From the NCBI GenBank assembly GCA_027575765.1, contig JANBPT010000326.1, positions 1-44,195 on the forward strand: a stretch of 44,195 nucleotides of DNA. Direction: 5' to 3'. The notes under the pieces were generated by a model. That model was not told the DNA's origin. It saw nothing but the letters and a program-made list of their open reading frames with translations, and ran no database searches. Below, piece by piece: positions 32,601-44,120 of this stretch. The stretch's first letter is position 1. Each line of letters begins with the position of its first letter. Source of the stretch: Tieghemiomyces parasiticus (taxonomy: Eukaryota > Kickxellomycota > Dimargaritomycetes > Dimargaritales > Dimargaritaceae). A program made the translations under genes and the position numbers.

Positions 32601-33774
32601 CATAGGGCCGCCAGTCCAGAGTATTTCGACGCTTATTTTTTAATTAACAACCTACCCGTAATCCAATACGGCCCGTGCACTCTGGTGGTTACAGTGCCGT
32701 TAACCGTGGTCCTGCACGCAAAGCCATCTGGGTACATGGTCCGCTACCTTGGTGTCCATTTCGCCGAGCGACAATCGCTGTTTGGTGGCACTTGGTTGCA
32801 GACACCGTACTTAAAATGTGTTTAACCCACGGCCTAGGTCTAGTGTGACTGTCGCACTCTTTGTCGGAGATTTTGCCGCCTTTAACAAACATTGTACGCC
32901 CAAATTACCGGGTAAGTCGGATCGGGAGGGGGTAGGTCTGTCAGGCGGGAAAAGGGCAGGAGCGACTGACCACCATGGCCAGTAGACGTGGTGGTGGCAT
33001 TAAGGCCTTTGGCCCGCTCACCCGAGAGGCGGATAAGAAGCAACGACACTCCTTACGCCCCGTTCCCAGGTACAAGCCCGTGTCACTGCCGGTGTGGAGA
33101 TACGCCCAGCGCTTCGTTTTGGCCCGCCGTCTCCTCTCCGCCGGTCCCAACCTATACCCCACGAAGCGCGCACACGGTCCAGACTTGACGTTGGCCTCCC
33201 TAATCAAAGCAACGGCGACAGCCATAGCCGCTCCCCGCCCGCAGGCTCCCGGTCAGACGCCCCGCCCACTCGACACCAACCTGCAGCCAAATATTGACCG
33301 CCCTCCTGGCTCTCCCGCACCAATCCAGCACCGCCCGCGGTCTAGATTGCTTTGCTCCGAAGCACGCGCCGCAACTAGCTGGACAAGAAGGAAAGGGGTG
33401 GTCCTCGCCAGGTGGCCGATCCAAGACGACCCGATGCCCACGCAATTCCCCCCGGCCAGGCCCACAACCCTCGATCCCTCACCCTCACCCACCAGCCTCT
33501 CCTTCCATGACCAGCGCACCTTGCTCACCACCTCTCCCAGTCATCTCGCGATCGTCACTGACACATCGGGCTCTCTCACCCCTCACTCTGCCATTCCAAC
33601 GTTCGCCCCTTTCCTGACTGGTCACGCGCACGACCATTCCTCAGTGCCTCATCTCGACCCTCGCGATCATCGCCACAGTCTCATCATTTTTAGTCCCTAC
33701 TCCACGCTTCATTCGACATCCACCCCCGCCCCCTCCCCACTTCCCTACCACCTTACCAGCCTGGATCACGCACC
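29661..33774. other. 4.1-kb region without a convincing gene
   Basis: Near 29661-30180 lie the undefined 5' part and promoter of the OTU gene. A good minus-strand donor (GTAAGT, 30374-30369) preceded by TTCTTTTTCCAG (ending about 30455) suggests a possible non-coding or 5' UTR exon, but no ATG lies in it. On the plus strand a 72-codon ATG frame (30383-30601) overlaps the same place. From 31000 to 32900 frames look random on both strands. From 32975 to 33774 the plus strand is pyrimidine-rich and open for 338 codons; it is probably the NOT3 leader. Confidence 0.4.
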
Positions 33775-36700
33775 ATGTCGAGTAGGAAACTCCAAGGTAA
33801 GACCTGGTCCGTGGCTTCGCGGGGTGTCTGGCCTGAGTTCTAGCGGCATTGGCTCCTCGAAGAGAGGGCTCAGGGCTGGCGCAGTGTCGACCGCGCTCCA
33901 GGTCCTAAGGAACGCTGAGCCTCTTCGCCAATGCTTATCGGACCATGCCAATGGCCCATCTCCAAGGTTCGGATGGAGGCCCAGGTTTTGACATAAACTC
34001 GGCGCGGGACCTGCGACCCATATTGACCAGTACCCCTTCCCTCAGCTCCTGCTGCGGCATCCCCGTCTAGAAAGCACAGACGGCCTGGGCCCACTCCAGG
34101 CTACCGGCCGGGCGTCAACCCATCTCCACCCTTTCTTAACACCACCCAGCGACCCGCCTTCCGTCTTTTTTTTTCTCCACGCCCTTACTACACTGCCCTC
34201 TCTGCCAGTCGAGATCGACAAGATGCTCAAGAAGGTCGCCGAGGGCATCGAGTCCTTCGACGATATCTTTGATAAGCTGCAGTCGGCACCTAACATCAAC
34301 CAGAAGGAAAAATATGAAGCAGATCTGAAGAAGGAGATCAAGAAACTACAGCGGCACCGTGACCAGATCAAGACGTGGATTGCGTCCAGCGACATCAAAG
34401 ACAAGCGGGATCTACTCGAGAACCGCAAGAACATTGAAAAGAAAATGGAGGCGTTCAAGGCCTGCGAGAAGGAGATGAAGACCAAGGCTTACTCCAAGGA
34501 GGGCCTGAGCATGGTGGCCAAGTTGGATCCCAAGGAGAAAGCCAAGATGGACATGAGCAGCTGGTTGTCCAATACCGTCGACGCCCTCAGTACCCAGATC
34601 GACGTGCTCGAACTCGAGGCCGAGGGCATGGCCAACGGGCCTAAGAAGGGCAAGAAGGATTCCGGCAAGGCCGCCCGGATACGGGAGATTGAGCGACTAA
34701 TCGAGCGGCACAAGTGGCACATCCAACGGCTAGAGCTCATCCTGCGGTCCATGGAGAACGGCCGGATCGAACCTGAGCAGGTAGGTGGGCAGCACCAAGG
34801 TAGATGGTGGGTCGGCCGACTTGGAGCCCCGCTGCGTGGCGCGGGGGTTCATCCTGGCCACTCGTGGCTAATGCCGGCTTCACCCTTACCTTTACTCTAT
34901 ATATTTACGGATCCCCTTACCACCAGATCGCCGATATCCAAGATGACGTACAATATTACCTGGATACGAACCAGGTAAGCAACCGCTGGTATTTGCGGAC
35001 GGGTTGTGGCTTAGTTGTGTCCCCCTCGCCACATTTTAGAGGTCTTGACGGCCACGCATCCCCGTACATGAGCAAATGGTGCACCCCCCCGTGCTGTGGA
35101 TAATGAGAGGTTTAGGGGAGGAGAGTGCAATTGGAGACCCATTATCTCATCTTTTTTTTTGAACGACCCCGGCCCCCGCTTCCCTAGGATGATGACTTTG
35201 ATGAGGACGAGGGTATATACGACGAATTGAATCTCGACGAGGGCGAGGAGATCTTTGGCATCAACGAGGAGTACTACACGGGCCCATCACACCAGGATGG
35301 GGCCGAGGATAAGCCGGCCAAGGCCAAGGAGCCACCAACGCCCGAGCGCGGTGCGGCCTCGCCACCCATGGCCACCGTCGGTATTAAAACCTCATCAAAG
35401 ACCAACGGCACCAGCGGATCAGCAACCGCCACTACTAGCCCCACTTCCACCGCCGACCAGCGGGCCTCCGAGCCGCCAGTATCTTTACACACCACAGGTA
35501 CAACGGGCCGGTCCACGATCAAGGTGGCCAGCGGTAAGACGACCAATCCGCCCACCGCGTTCCCGGTCAAGCGGAGTAGCACAACGGGTAGCAGCGGAGT
35601 CACGACGGTAACCTCGCCGACCAAGGCCACCAGCCCGCTGGCCGCCGCGATCAGCCTGAGCAATGGGCCGAGCCCTTCCATCGCCGCCACGCTGGACGGT
35701 CGGGCGGGAACCAAGTCGGCCTCGCTAGCAGACCCCGCGCCAGCCGTCACGAGTACCTCCAAGCCCGAAACCAACGCCTGGGCCAATGCCAACGCGGCCG
35801 CCAAGCTGGCCAAGTTGGCTTCGACAACGGGCCCGGCGGTCGCCACTGCTCAGCCCTACTCGTCCATTGTATCCGCCACGCTACCCTCCACGGGCGCCAA
35901 CTCAACCACCGCCAGCCAGCCCACCACCCCCGTGGTGGCACAAATTCCGTCCCCGTCGGTGGCGGCCCTACGCAGCCCCGTGTCCTCAACGGGTGGCGGC
36001 CCGCCTACACCCGGGCAGGCGGAGGCACCGGTCGCGCGGTCCCGAGAGGGCTCGACAGCGGCGTCGACCGACGGTCTCGCCCCTACCCCCACCATCCCTG
36101 ACCAGGCCACCACCCGCTTCCCTCCGCTGGACTTCTTTAAGGGTCAAGAACTACCCGGCGCGTTCAGCGACCTGTGGGAGACTTTGGAGACGGCCGACAA
36201 TTCGCGCTGGCAGACCGACGCCCGATACCGGACTCAGATGACGGAGACGAGTTTCCAGTGCCTGCCTGACCTGGCGGACTCGGAGAAACCCCGCCACTAC
36301 GCCCCTCAGAATCCCATCCAGACCCCGTCATACTACCCGCAAGTCCCGTTGCCCATCTTTGACAGTCCGGCTATGGCCAGCAACTTCAACCTCGACACCC
36401 TGTTCTTTATATTTTATTACCAGCAGGACACGTACCAGCAGTAAGTGGCGGACTAGCTTAGGGCAGGGCCCATTAGCCGTACCTGTGACGGGCAGGCCAT
36501 CAATAACCTATTCGGAGATATCCGTGCTGGTGGCTACCGACTAATCTCCGTCCATTTTTCTACTCCCCTCCACCTGTTCCTCCTTCCATTAGCTATCTGG
36601 CCGCCCAAGAACTACAACGCCAATCGTGGCGGTTTCATAAGCGCTACCTGACGTGGTTCCAACGGTTTGAAAAGCCCAAGTTAACGACCGATGAGTACGA

Positions 36701-36806
36701 AGTGGGCACCTATGTGTTTTTCGATTACGAAGGGGGCTGGTGCCCGCACCAAAAGACAGACTTCAAATTCGAGTACCAGTATCTTGAGGATACGGAACTG
36801 TTGTAA
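33775..36806 (+). CDS. NOT3: CCR4-NOT complex subunit 3 (NOT3/NOT5), five exons
   Basis: This is a subunit of the CCR4-NOT deadenylase complex, acting in mRNA decay and translational control. Exons: 33775-33796, 34209-34780, 34927-34974, 35188-36440 and 36593-36806, 702 aa. The first exon encodes MSSRKLQ; the join to [15 protein letters not shown] restores the family start (human MADKRKLQGEIDRCLKKV). The N-terminal Not3 coiled-coil domain fills residues 8-~215, with [35 protein letters not shown] and [14 protein letters not shown]. Exon 3 encodes [16 protein letters not shown]. An acidic patch (DDDFDEDEG) and a ~330-residue Ser/Thr/Ala/Pro-rich linker follow. The C-terminal NOT box holds [10 protein letters not shown] (617-625; human [12 protein letters not shown]), [15 protein letters not shown] and [12 protein letters not shown]. 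Intron 1 is 412 nt; the others are 146, 213 and 152. The segment [10 protein letters not shown] in the NOT box replaces KWGQRKKEG of human CNOT3. Confidence 0.97.
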
Positions 36807-37650
36807 ACTAGACCCCTCCCCTCTCCCCCCTCTCTCTATCTCTACTTTGTCTTTCTGATCCCGTTCTGCTATCACGCGTTCGGGTGCACCGATTCCCTAT
36901 ACATAGCACACCTATGCACCTCCTCCACCCTCTCCTTGCCCCAAGTGCTTTCGCGGTGCTCGACTTGTTGCTTTCGATCTCGCCTTTTTCACCGACCCCA
37001 CTGGCAGTTCGCTCTAACTCGGCATGTCTAACCCCTCAAGCGCCATTGTCCCATCGAGCTAGTGTCGCCACTGTGTAGGCCTACCCTGGCGCTGATGGCG
37101 CAGGCAGTTCTGGGCGCATGCGGATTTAAGCCCGAGTAAAGCCAGCACAAATATAGTTCATTTTGCACCATATCTGAATGCAGACGTCTGGAGGTGGAAC
37201 TGAAATGGCAGCGAGAGAGACAGGAGGGATAAGCGCCAGTTATCATAACTTGACCCTTCATAAAGACCATGAAAAAGGATACATATCCTACCATCTGTTT
37301 CTTGCAGACGCCCCAACCCGGCTAAAAGAGTGCAGCGACATTAGCCAACCATGTCACAACCTATAGCCCACGCGACGGAATTGGGAGCTTCGCGTAGCAG
37401 ATCTGCTGCGTGGTTTGCCGCCCGCCTTCTAATCCCAAATACCAGCTTCCCCTTCCTCCCCGCCTTCGCATTCGGACGCGGGCTATCGTGATCCACTCGG
37501 GTTAAACTGTCGGCGCTCTCCGGTTGGCAATACTCTTGATCCACGACCATTTTGCAATTGGCAGGCTATTTTTGCACTTCTTGATCTCGTCTTTGATTGG
37601 CATTGCACCACCATTTTCATATCCACACGATCTCTTTACATTTCTACACG
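36807..37650. other. Intergenic, NOT3 to bL12m
   Basis: It holds the NOT3 3' flank (CT-rich after the stop) and the bL12m promoter and leader. Short frames on both strands are not protein-like. No TATA box or palindrome stands out. Confidence 0.45.
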
Positions 37651-39197
37651 ATGGTAAGCGATCTCTCCGCTCCCGCTCATAAGCCACTGGCTTGCCCTGC
37701 ATGGGATCGCCTTCCACCGGAAACCCCTCGACTTTCTGACGCCTCCCCCCAGTTGCCAACCTGGGATCGTGGCAGCGCCATCCGATGTCGACGGCTCGTG
37801 CCTCCCCCCTCGGATACCGCTCACCGTACAATACGATCGGCCGTTAATCTGGGTGTTACCGCCTGGCCCACGATCGCTCCCAGCGGGTCCTGCCCTACCA
37901 CCGCCCCTCCCTACTAATACAAGCCCTATCCATCTTTTTTTTGCCCTGACTGCACCACCATTTGACACCCGTCCAGATTCGCCCTGCTTTCACCCGCCTT
38001 GCTTATACCGGCTTCGCCGCCACGTACCGCTCCGTGTAAGTTGTTGATTTTTTCATACCCTAATCCAGAACGCCTAGAGAGCCGGTCCCTCTTATCTATC
38101 ATCGCTCTCTCGATGTGGTGGAGGACTGCTTCATAGATATATATATATGCTTGGTTACTGAGAGCTAACTCCCGTCGTTTTTTTGAAGGGTCCTTCACAC
38201 ACACACACCTCATACCAAATAATCTTGAAATACCATACGTCGTCCGTCCGCTACCCACCTGTTCTACTCACAGACGGCCGACGCTCCAGGCCCGCGGGTT
38301 TGCTGGTGCTCGGGCCCTCTACGCCGCTGAGGCTGGTGCGGAGACCAAGAAGGCCGACACTGAGCCCCTACCGGTGCCCACCCCCCGCGCCGAGGGCTCC
38401 CAGGAGAAGCTGCAGACTATCGTGGCTCAGATTGAGAAGCTGACGCTGCTCGAGACGGCCGATCTGGTCGATCTGCTCAAGGTTAGTGCTTTTTGCAAGC
38501 CGGGCGGCGCTTGTATGTGTAGTGGGAGGAGAGGAAGGTGGCGGGGTATACAATACACTTATCGTGGGCGAGGCAGCTGTAAATGGCCGACTATGATACC
38601 AGCCTCCCCCTCCACCCATGCCAACTTCAATTCCGCAGTTTATACCATTACCGACTTCCCATCCGAGCTAACCTGCGCACGTTTCCTGGTGTGGCATGTG
38701 TTGATTTCTATCCTCGTACAGGCCCGCTTCAACATCAAGGATATGGGTGTCCCCATGGCTGCCGCCCCGGCCGCCCAGGCCGCCGCTCCCGTCGCTGAGG
38801 TAAGCACCGTCGTGGACCAGCTGCCGATTGTCCCCATGGTTGTGGCATACAGATTACGCCCGTCTTACGCACCACGCTGTTCGTACGCAGCCGCATTTAC
38901 ACATCATCCTTCCGCAACTTCCACCTCCTTCCCTCTCTCTCTTTACCACTCGTTACTGAACAGGAAAAGCCCGTCGAGAAGACTGAATTCAAGGTCAAGC
39001 TCGAGAAGTTTGACGCTGCCTCCAAGGCTAAGGTCATCCGCGAGATCAAAGGTTTGATCCCCAACATGAACCTGATTGAGGCCAAGAAGTTTGTAGAAGG
39101 CGCCCCCAAGGTCATTAAAGAGTCCGCCTCCAAGGACGAGGCCGAGAAGATCAAAAAGACGCTCGAGGCCCTCGGTGCCACCATCGTGCTGGAGTAA
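37651..39197 (+). CDS. MNP1: Mitochondrial ribosomal protein bL12m (L7/L12), five exons
   Basis: This is the mitochondrial L7/L12 stalk protein, which binds translation factors to the large subunit. Exons: 37651-37653 (the ATG alone), 37977-38035, 38274-38481, 38722-38799 and 38964-39197; total 193 aa. Donors are GTAAGC, GTAAGT, GTTAGT and GTAAGC. Splicing gives [20 protein letters not shown] and [16 protein letters not shown], an Arg-rich, acid-free presequence (about 1-38). Residues 64-92 are the dimerisation domain ([21 protein letters not shown]). An Ala/Pro hinge ([13 protein letters not shown]) follows. Residues 122-193 are the C-terminal domain, matching bacterial L12 at [48 protein letters not shown] and [14 protein letters not shown]. 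An exon holding only the start codon is unusual, but it is the only arrangement found that gives both a start and an in-frame presequence. Convergent with the small secreted gene at 39586. Confidence 0.95.
38137..38208. repeat. Two microsatellites in bL12m intron 2
   Basis: (AT)6 at 38137-38148 and (CA)n at 38196-38208, both inside the 238-nt second intron (38036-38273). Confidence 0.8.
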
Positions 39198-39585
39198 TCC
39201 TGATGGCGTATGGGGTGGGGGTTTGAACTCTGTGGGTTCTGCCGCCCGTTTCCTCCATCGTATTGACGTGATCACGCTTCAGCCGCGGTCAGCTCGTATA
39301 TCGCTTTATTGCTGAGGGACTGGCCACGGCGTCGGGCTCGCCGAGTTTTTTTATACATATAAAAAGAAAAGTCAAATTGTTGTAATTTGACCTAGACACG
39401 AGAAGGTGTTTATTTTATTACTCTTCATTAGGGCAGCTGGCCGCACCTCGGGATTTCTGTCGATACCACTGGTTGTATGCATATGGCCAGAGGGGAGGCT
39501 ATTATTAAAGAAATGATAGGGAAACGTACATTTACGCCCTTAGGCTTTGACCAAGCGTTGGACTTCCCGGCCAGGTCAATGCTTT
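39198..39585. other. Convergent intergenic region with a perfect hairpin
   Basis: Between bL12m (+) and the small secreted gene (-). GTCAAATT (39371-39378) pairs perfectly with AATTTGAC (39384-39391) around GTTGT; it is preceded by a T-run (39346-39351) and an A-rich tract (39360-39370). The layout would suit a 3'-end signal used in either direction, though fungal 3' ends do not normally depend on hairpins. Confidence 0.5.
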
Positions 39586-39816
39586 TTAGCCGCGGCGACC
39601 TCCTGGAGGGCCAAACGACGAGTGCTGCTGGAGTGAACCCCACGATAATTTCGAGTTTCTGTTGGGATTGGTGGCGGTAGCTTTTACTGCACTCCCCACT
39701 ACCTTCGCCGACGTCCCCAAGAGCCGCTTAGTGATGTTTTTTACGATACCTGGGGCCCCGTTGGTAGCTCCGATAAGGAGGACGAGCAGGACGCTGATGG
39801 AGGACTGGATACGCAT
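39586..39816 (-). CDS. Small cationic secreted protein, 76 aa
   Basis: Single-exon frame with a clear signal peptide, MRIQSSISVLLVLLIGATNG, likely cut before or just after APG. The mature ~55 residues contain no cysteine and are strongly basic. GIVKNITKRLLGTSAKVVGS can form a cationic amphipathic helix, followed by a Gly/Pro/Arg-rich tail (FGPPGGRRG). Composition resembles linear membrane-active or cell-wall-binding peptides, but this is inference and no family is recognised. A CAG/GTATCG inside the mature part could be read as a donor, but no acceptor restoring a better frame was found. It resembles the 12858 gene only in design (signal peptide plus basic, cysteine-free mature part). Confidence 0.55.
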   Translation of the reverse strand: MRIQSSISVLLVLLIGATNGAPGIVKNITKRLLGTSAKVVGSAVKATATNPNRNSKLSWGSLQQHSSFGPPGGRRG

Positions 39817-41664
39817 GGCGAAAATAAAATGTGGGGGTGGGCGATACAGTTGGGATGAGTCAATGGCGGTGAAGGAGGGTCAGTGGGTGGAGAGAGGGAG
39901 AAATACTGCGGGAGGGGTTGAAGATGAGGGATAGAGGATAACTGACTTGTAATACACGGAAATGCGAGGGTGGGGGGGGGGAAACGCAAAAAGTGTAACG
40001 GGCCAACGAATTGATAAGCAAAATCAGAGGTCTGATAAGGTATATATGTGAATGATAGTGTCGCTATGGAGGGGCAGCTTACGAGTCCCCAGTGACTGCT
40101 GCGCACAGGTGTTTATATATCGGTGCGGTGGGACGCTTGTGGGCGGATAGTGCGAGTGGAGACCAACGGAAGCTCAAAGCGTACAGCAAGGGTATGGTTA
40201 CAAAGACTGGACTTAAATACGTAGATAGTTATCGGGTGGAAGAGGAGGGCGGGGGAAGAAAGAGGGGCTCCGCCCAACCGGCTCCAATAAAATTATGTGA
40301 CGGATGGGTGGACCAACGTTGACAAAATATGAAGCTTACTAAGACCGCAGCAAAATAAATTAACCTTGGAGGACGTGAGATGACCGACGCCGTCGTACAT
40401 ATGTGCCTGTAGAGCAGACCGGTTCGAGAGCTAATGATATCTTCGGGCGGCCTCCGAATTAGGTGATTGGCTGGCGGTTACGCGTTCCTTGCGCTCTGAT
40501 GGCCGTGGAAAAGAGGGTAAAGGACGATTATGAACCCTGGGATCGGCGGATATCAAAGATCATGTCTCTCTTTGTATGAGAAACTTCACAACGATACTGT
40601 GTTAGGTGGAGCTTTATTGAAGACGGGCTCGCCTATGGGGGGGCCAACAGGGCCAAACGGTTGCAAGTTTAGAGAGTTAGATAACGGGTGGTACGGGAAG
40701 GCACGGGACGCCGTGAAGACAAGGTAAACCGAAAAAACTATAACGAATGCAAATTGAAGGGATTTGGTCGGGGCCGTCCCCGGCCCCTTTTCTATACCCT
40801 CTGGGGGTAGTCATGGTCCATCTAGATTTGGTAGACCTGGTGGTTGGCGGAGCTACACGGTTGGGGACAGGGGTTGGTATGAAGTCGGTGAGTCATGGTA
40901 GTCCACCTCCTACATACCTCTGCCACAATACCTTACAATGAAACTATTGGCTTGCCACCCCCCCCCCCCTCATTCTACAGTTGGCGCACAGCTTCGCTTT
41001 GTCGAACCCGTTAACTCCTACCAGGTTGAAGGCTCGGCTATTGACCAACTGCTCTACTAGCGGCACGCCAGGTAGACCCTTCCACAGCTCAATATGGCCC
41101 CCTTGAGACCCTCGACTTTCCCGAGTTACATTGAAATGCAAAGAGATTGTAAGGTTAGGAAGACCCAGTTACAGTTGGAGGTCTGGAAGGTCAAGCTATC
41201 CTTTATTGGGTATGGTTGGCAGGAGCCCTAGGTAGGTCGGCCAAGGAAGAGGGCACCGACAAATCCAAAAAAAAAAACGTCAAAAAGGTAAAAGGAGGAG
41301 GGCTAGAGGAAACGCATGGCAAGGAAGTTAGGTGGGCAGTGCCCGGAGAGTCTGGAACAGATTTCGAACCAAGGGCGTTGCAGAGCTGATAGGCCAAAGG
41401 GCAAAACATAAAGGAGGAGGGCGTCGATATAACGGAAAGGTCACCACCAAATTCAACAGAGAGGGTAAATGGGGAAGGTTCAAGGTGCGGGCGGCGGCCT
41501 CGGGTAGGAAAAGATGTGGAGGTAAGGAGTGCCACAACGTGTAGGCAAATCTGGTTTGTGGTGGGGTAGGTGCAGGGCGTGCGGCCTTGGTGGTGACCTC
41601 ACGGACCAAGTCTGGAGATGCGCCTTCCCACCGGCAGGGAGGACGGCAGCTTGGGGTGGTTGAC
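39817..41664. other. Gene-free region
   Basis: It begins with the promoter/leader of the small secreted gene: TATATA on the minus strand at about 40041-40046, roughly 225 bp upstream, is a candidate TATA box. The rest has no convincing frame. A run of 12 C lies at 40958-40969 and an A-run near 41268-41277. The last part is the 3' flank of RhoGDI. Confidence 0.45.
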
Positions 41665-43157
41665 TTAGGCCCAGTCCTTCTTGATATCGAAGCTCCACTC
41701 CCACTCGGCGTGGGTCACGTTGTCATCATCGACAAACTTGCTCTATATGGACGGAAAGATGATGAAGGTGGAACCAAGAGACGTGATCCGCAGGGGGGTT
41801 GGTGAATAACACTGTCCAAATACAGACTGTATGGAGTTGTGGTACAAAGCGATAGCCAGCTTAGACAGGTCCCATCGTTGAATCTCCGTCGAATACTCAC
41901 CTTGGCTTTGTAGCTACCACGGGCGATCATGCCCTTCGGCGCCTCTTCGGGGAGGAACCGCTTCTCGTAGGCGGTCGGGGCGGGGCCGTAGCTGCCCAGC
42001 ATTTCCTGGGTCTTGTCTACTGGAAGGCCCTTGCGCTTAACAACTTGCAAGAACTTGAGACCCGAGACGACCTCGTGCTGGACACTGTCGGGGTTTGAGG
42101 GTGGAGGTAGAAGGGGTCAAGGAAGATTTCGAGCTATAAAGTTAGGACCATGTGGGCACCACAATCGGGAAGAATAGTCGTACGTACCTCCAATGGTAGG
42201 AAGGTTAGCTAGGCTGGTCCTTTTGGATTGCCCCTTGGACCATGACCGCCGCTCGACCGCGGCACGTGACTTACCGGAACTTGACCTTCAGGCGGTACTC
42301 AATGCCCTCCTTAATGATAACCGGGTTGTCCTTGATGTGTTGGATGGCCTCTGCAGGGTAGTTGCGCGGAGGGGTGAGCGTTGGGTATCGGATGGCGCAG
42401 AGGTAAGAGCAGGTGCATTGGAAGGGTTAGCGTCGACGGCTGTCTAGAAAGTGGCCGAGAATGGTGGTGATGGTGGGCAAAGAGGGTTGTTTACGATCAC
42501 AAAAGGCCCGTGGCCACGCCCCCCGTAGTAGATTTCCTAGAGGCGGGGCATATAAAGTGCCGTCCTTGAAAACGGCCAGGGAAGGTCTTGCCGAGTACAG
42601 GCCACGAAGCGCAGACAACAGGCCAGAGTATATTCCCGGGAACCGGAGGTGGGAATATGCAAGGCCGGCCACGGGGTGACCACATCTGCTTGCCCATCCT
42701 CGCGGCCTCTCATCTAGCACCACCCGACAGTTCCTCAGGTATACGTAAAAGATGGGGTGACGGCGATAGCTGAGGCATCTCTTCAGCAAAGGAGGGGGGC
42801 GTAGCTCCTACAGGACGGCAAAATTACGGGGGACGAATGAGCGAACCGAGGTTCGGCCGGACGACGCAAGTGGTTATTGCGCAGACGCTAAAGCTTACCG
42901 GGTGTGGACACGTCCAGGACAACGTCAGGGCGACCGGCGACTTCAAGGGCCAGGGTCTCGATGACAACCCGGCGGGGGTCATCCTTGGGACCAGTGGCCA
43001 CGGTGGTACCACCGACCCCGAGTGACTCCTTCCACCGGTTCAGCGACTCGTCGTTGGCGTCGAGGCTGCGGTACTCGTCGAGAGTCTTTTTTTCGCCGAC
43101 CTTGTAGCCCTCAGTCTCAGTGGGAACAAGGTCATCATCAGCGTGGGGGTTCGACAT
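41665..43157 (-). CDS. RDI1: Rho GDP-dissociation inhibitor, four exons
   Basis: This is a cytosolic protein that extracts prenylated Rho/Cdc42 GTPases from membranes and holds them inactive. Exons: 43157-42899, 42350-42275, 42084-41901 and 41742-41665; 198 aa. Donors are GTAAGC, GTAAGT and GTGAGT. The flexible N-terminal arm (1-~55) contains YKVGEKKTLDEYRSLDANDE and SLNRWKESLG, matching human YKPPAQKSIQEIQELDKDDE. The immunoglobulin-like domain follows: VVIETLALEVAGRPDVVLDV, NPVIIKEGIEYRLKVKFR, HEVVSGLKFLQVVKRKGL, MLGSYGPAP, EEAPKGMIARGSYKAK and SKFVDDDNVTHAEWEWSFDI, ending KKDWA (human KKDWKD). Each join preserves the family alignment. Intron 1 is long for this window (548 nt); the other two are 190 and 158 nt. 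Length and motifs are complete, so the gene looks functional. Confidence 0.97.
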
Positions 43158-44120
43158 GGTGGAGATGACTAGTGTATGTGGGGTTGCAATGGTTCGGGGT
43201 AGGCAGATGTCTTCGAGATGAAAGTTAGTGAAAGGAAAACAGGGAAGTTGTACAGCGGAGGGTAGACGGGAAGAGGGGGGGGCAGATGGAGGCCAAGTTG
43301 GAAGTTGGGACGTGGGGGCAGGTTATGCGGGACCGTCTAGGTAGCAAACGGATAGGGAAGGGGGTGGAGGCCAATTGCAAATCGTATTGGGGATTACGAT
43401 AGCCGGGTGAGTGGGGATCTGAAGCGTGCAGATAGAGCGGGACTTGAAATACTCTTAAAGGCGGCGTCGCCTCGGTACAGCGGTGGTTCCGCCCACGAGT
43501 ACATGGGAGAACACAGCCAGATACAGTACACATGAGTACCAGAGACAATACCGGGCCATACTGAAGGGCGGACCCAGGACGCCAAAAGCGGCAGTGATGG
43601 ACAACAGTCATTTCTCCACCCCACTTCTCACACGGGAATTAGGATATGACCGTATAACGCCAACTGCGGTAAGCTAAACCTTGGCTCGCTGCCTATAGTC
43701 GATGCTTGATTCTCGCCCAAGGACTTTGGGGATAATCAGACAGTATCAACACTGCTACGCACAGAAAAGAAAAGGGAGGGGGCTATAAAGCAGAAAGAGG
43801 GAGAACAACTATAGAGGCCTGTCACTGTGGGCATTGCAGTGAAAGGGGAAATCAACCCCCAAAATGAAAAAAAAGAAGTAGAGCAGTGAGGTCTGCCAAT
43901 CTTAAGCTTCTTAAACCCCGCATTGGTAGTAAGATTCGAAACTAGTAGCATAATAGACACCAGTTGTGAATGTCATAGTTGCACCAAAATGACCTAAACC
44001 AATAGTAATCTGTCGACCTAACCTAAAGGAAGCGGCGAAATACTCGTTATGCAAACATAAGCAACCAGTACAATTATTGAAATGATAAGATATTGATTAA
44101 AAATTAAAAAAAATCGTTAA
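43158..44120. other. Intergenic, RhoGDI promoter to tRNA-Ala
   Basis: The first ~200 bases, read on the minus strand, are a pyrimidine-rich RhoGDI leader. From about 43680 to 44120 composition shifts to A+T-rich with no coding signal. The last bases contain the Pol III terminator of the tRNA-Ala gene. Confidence 0.45.
44106..44113 (-). terminator. RNA polymerase III terminator of tRNA-Ala
   Basis: Eight consecutive T on the minus strand begin seven bases past the discriminator base of the tRNA. Confidence 0.85.

Noticed and set aside
39428..39643. Frame overlapping the 3' end of the small secreted gene, considered as a second exon or frameshifted extension
   Set aside because: No donor/acceptor pair joins it in frame, and the 76-aa frame already has a stop and a sensible length.
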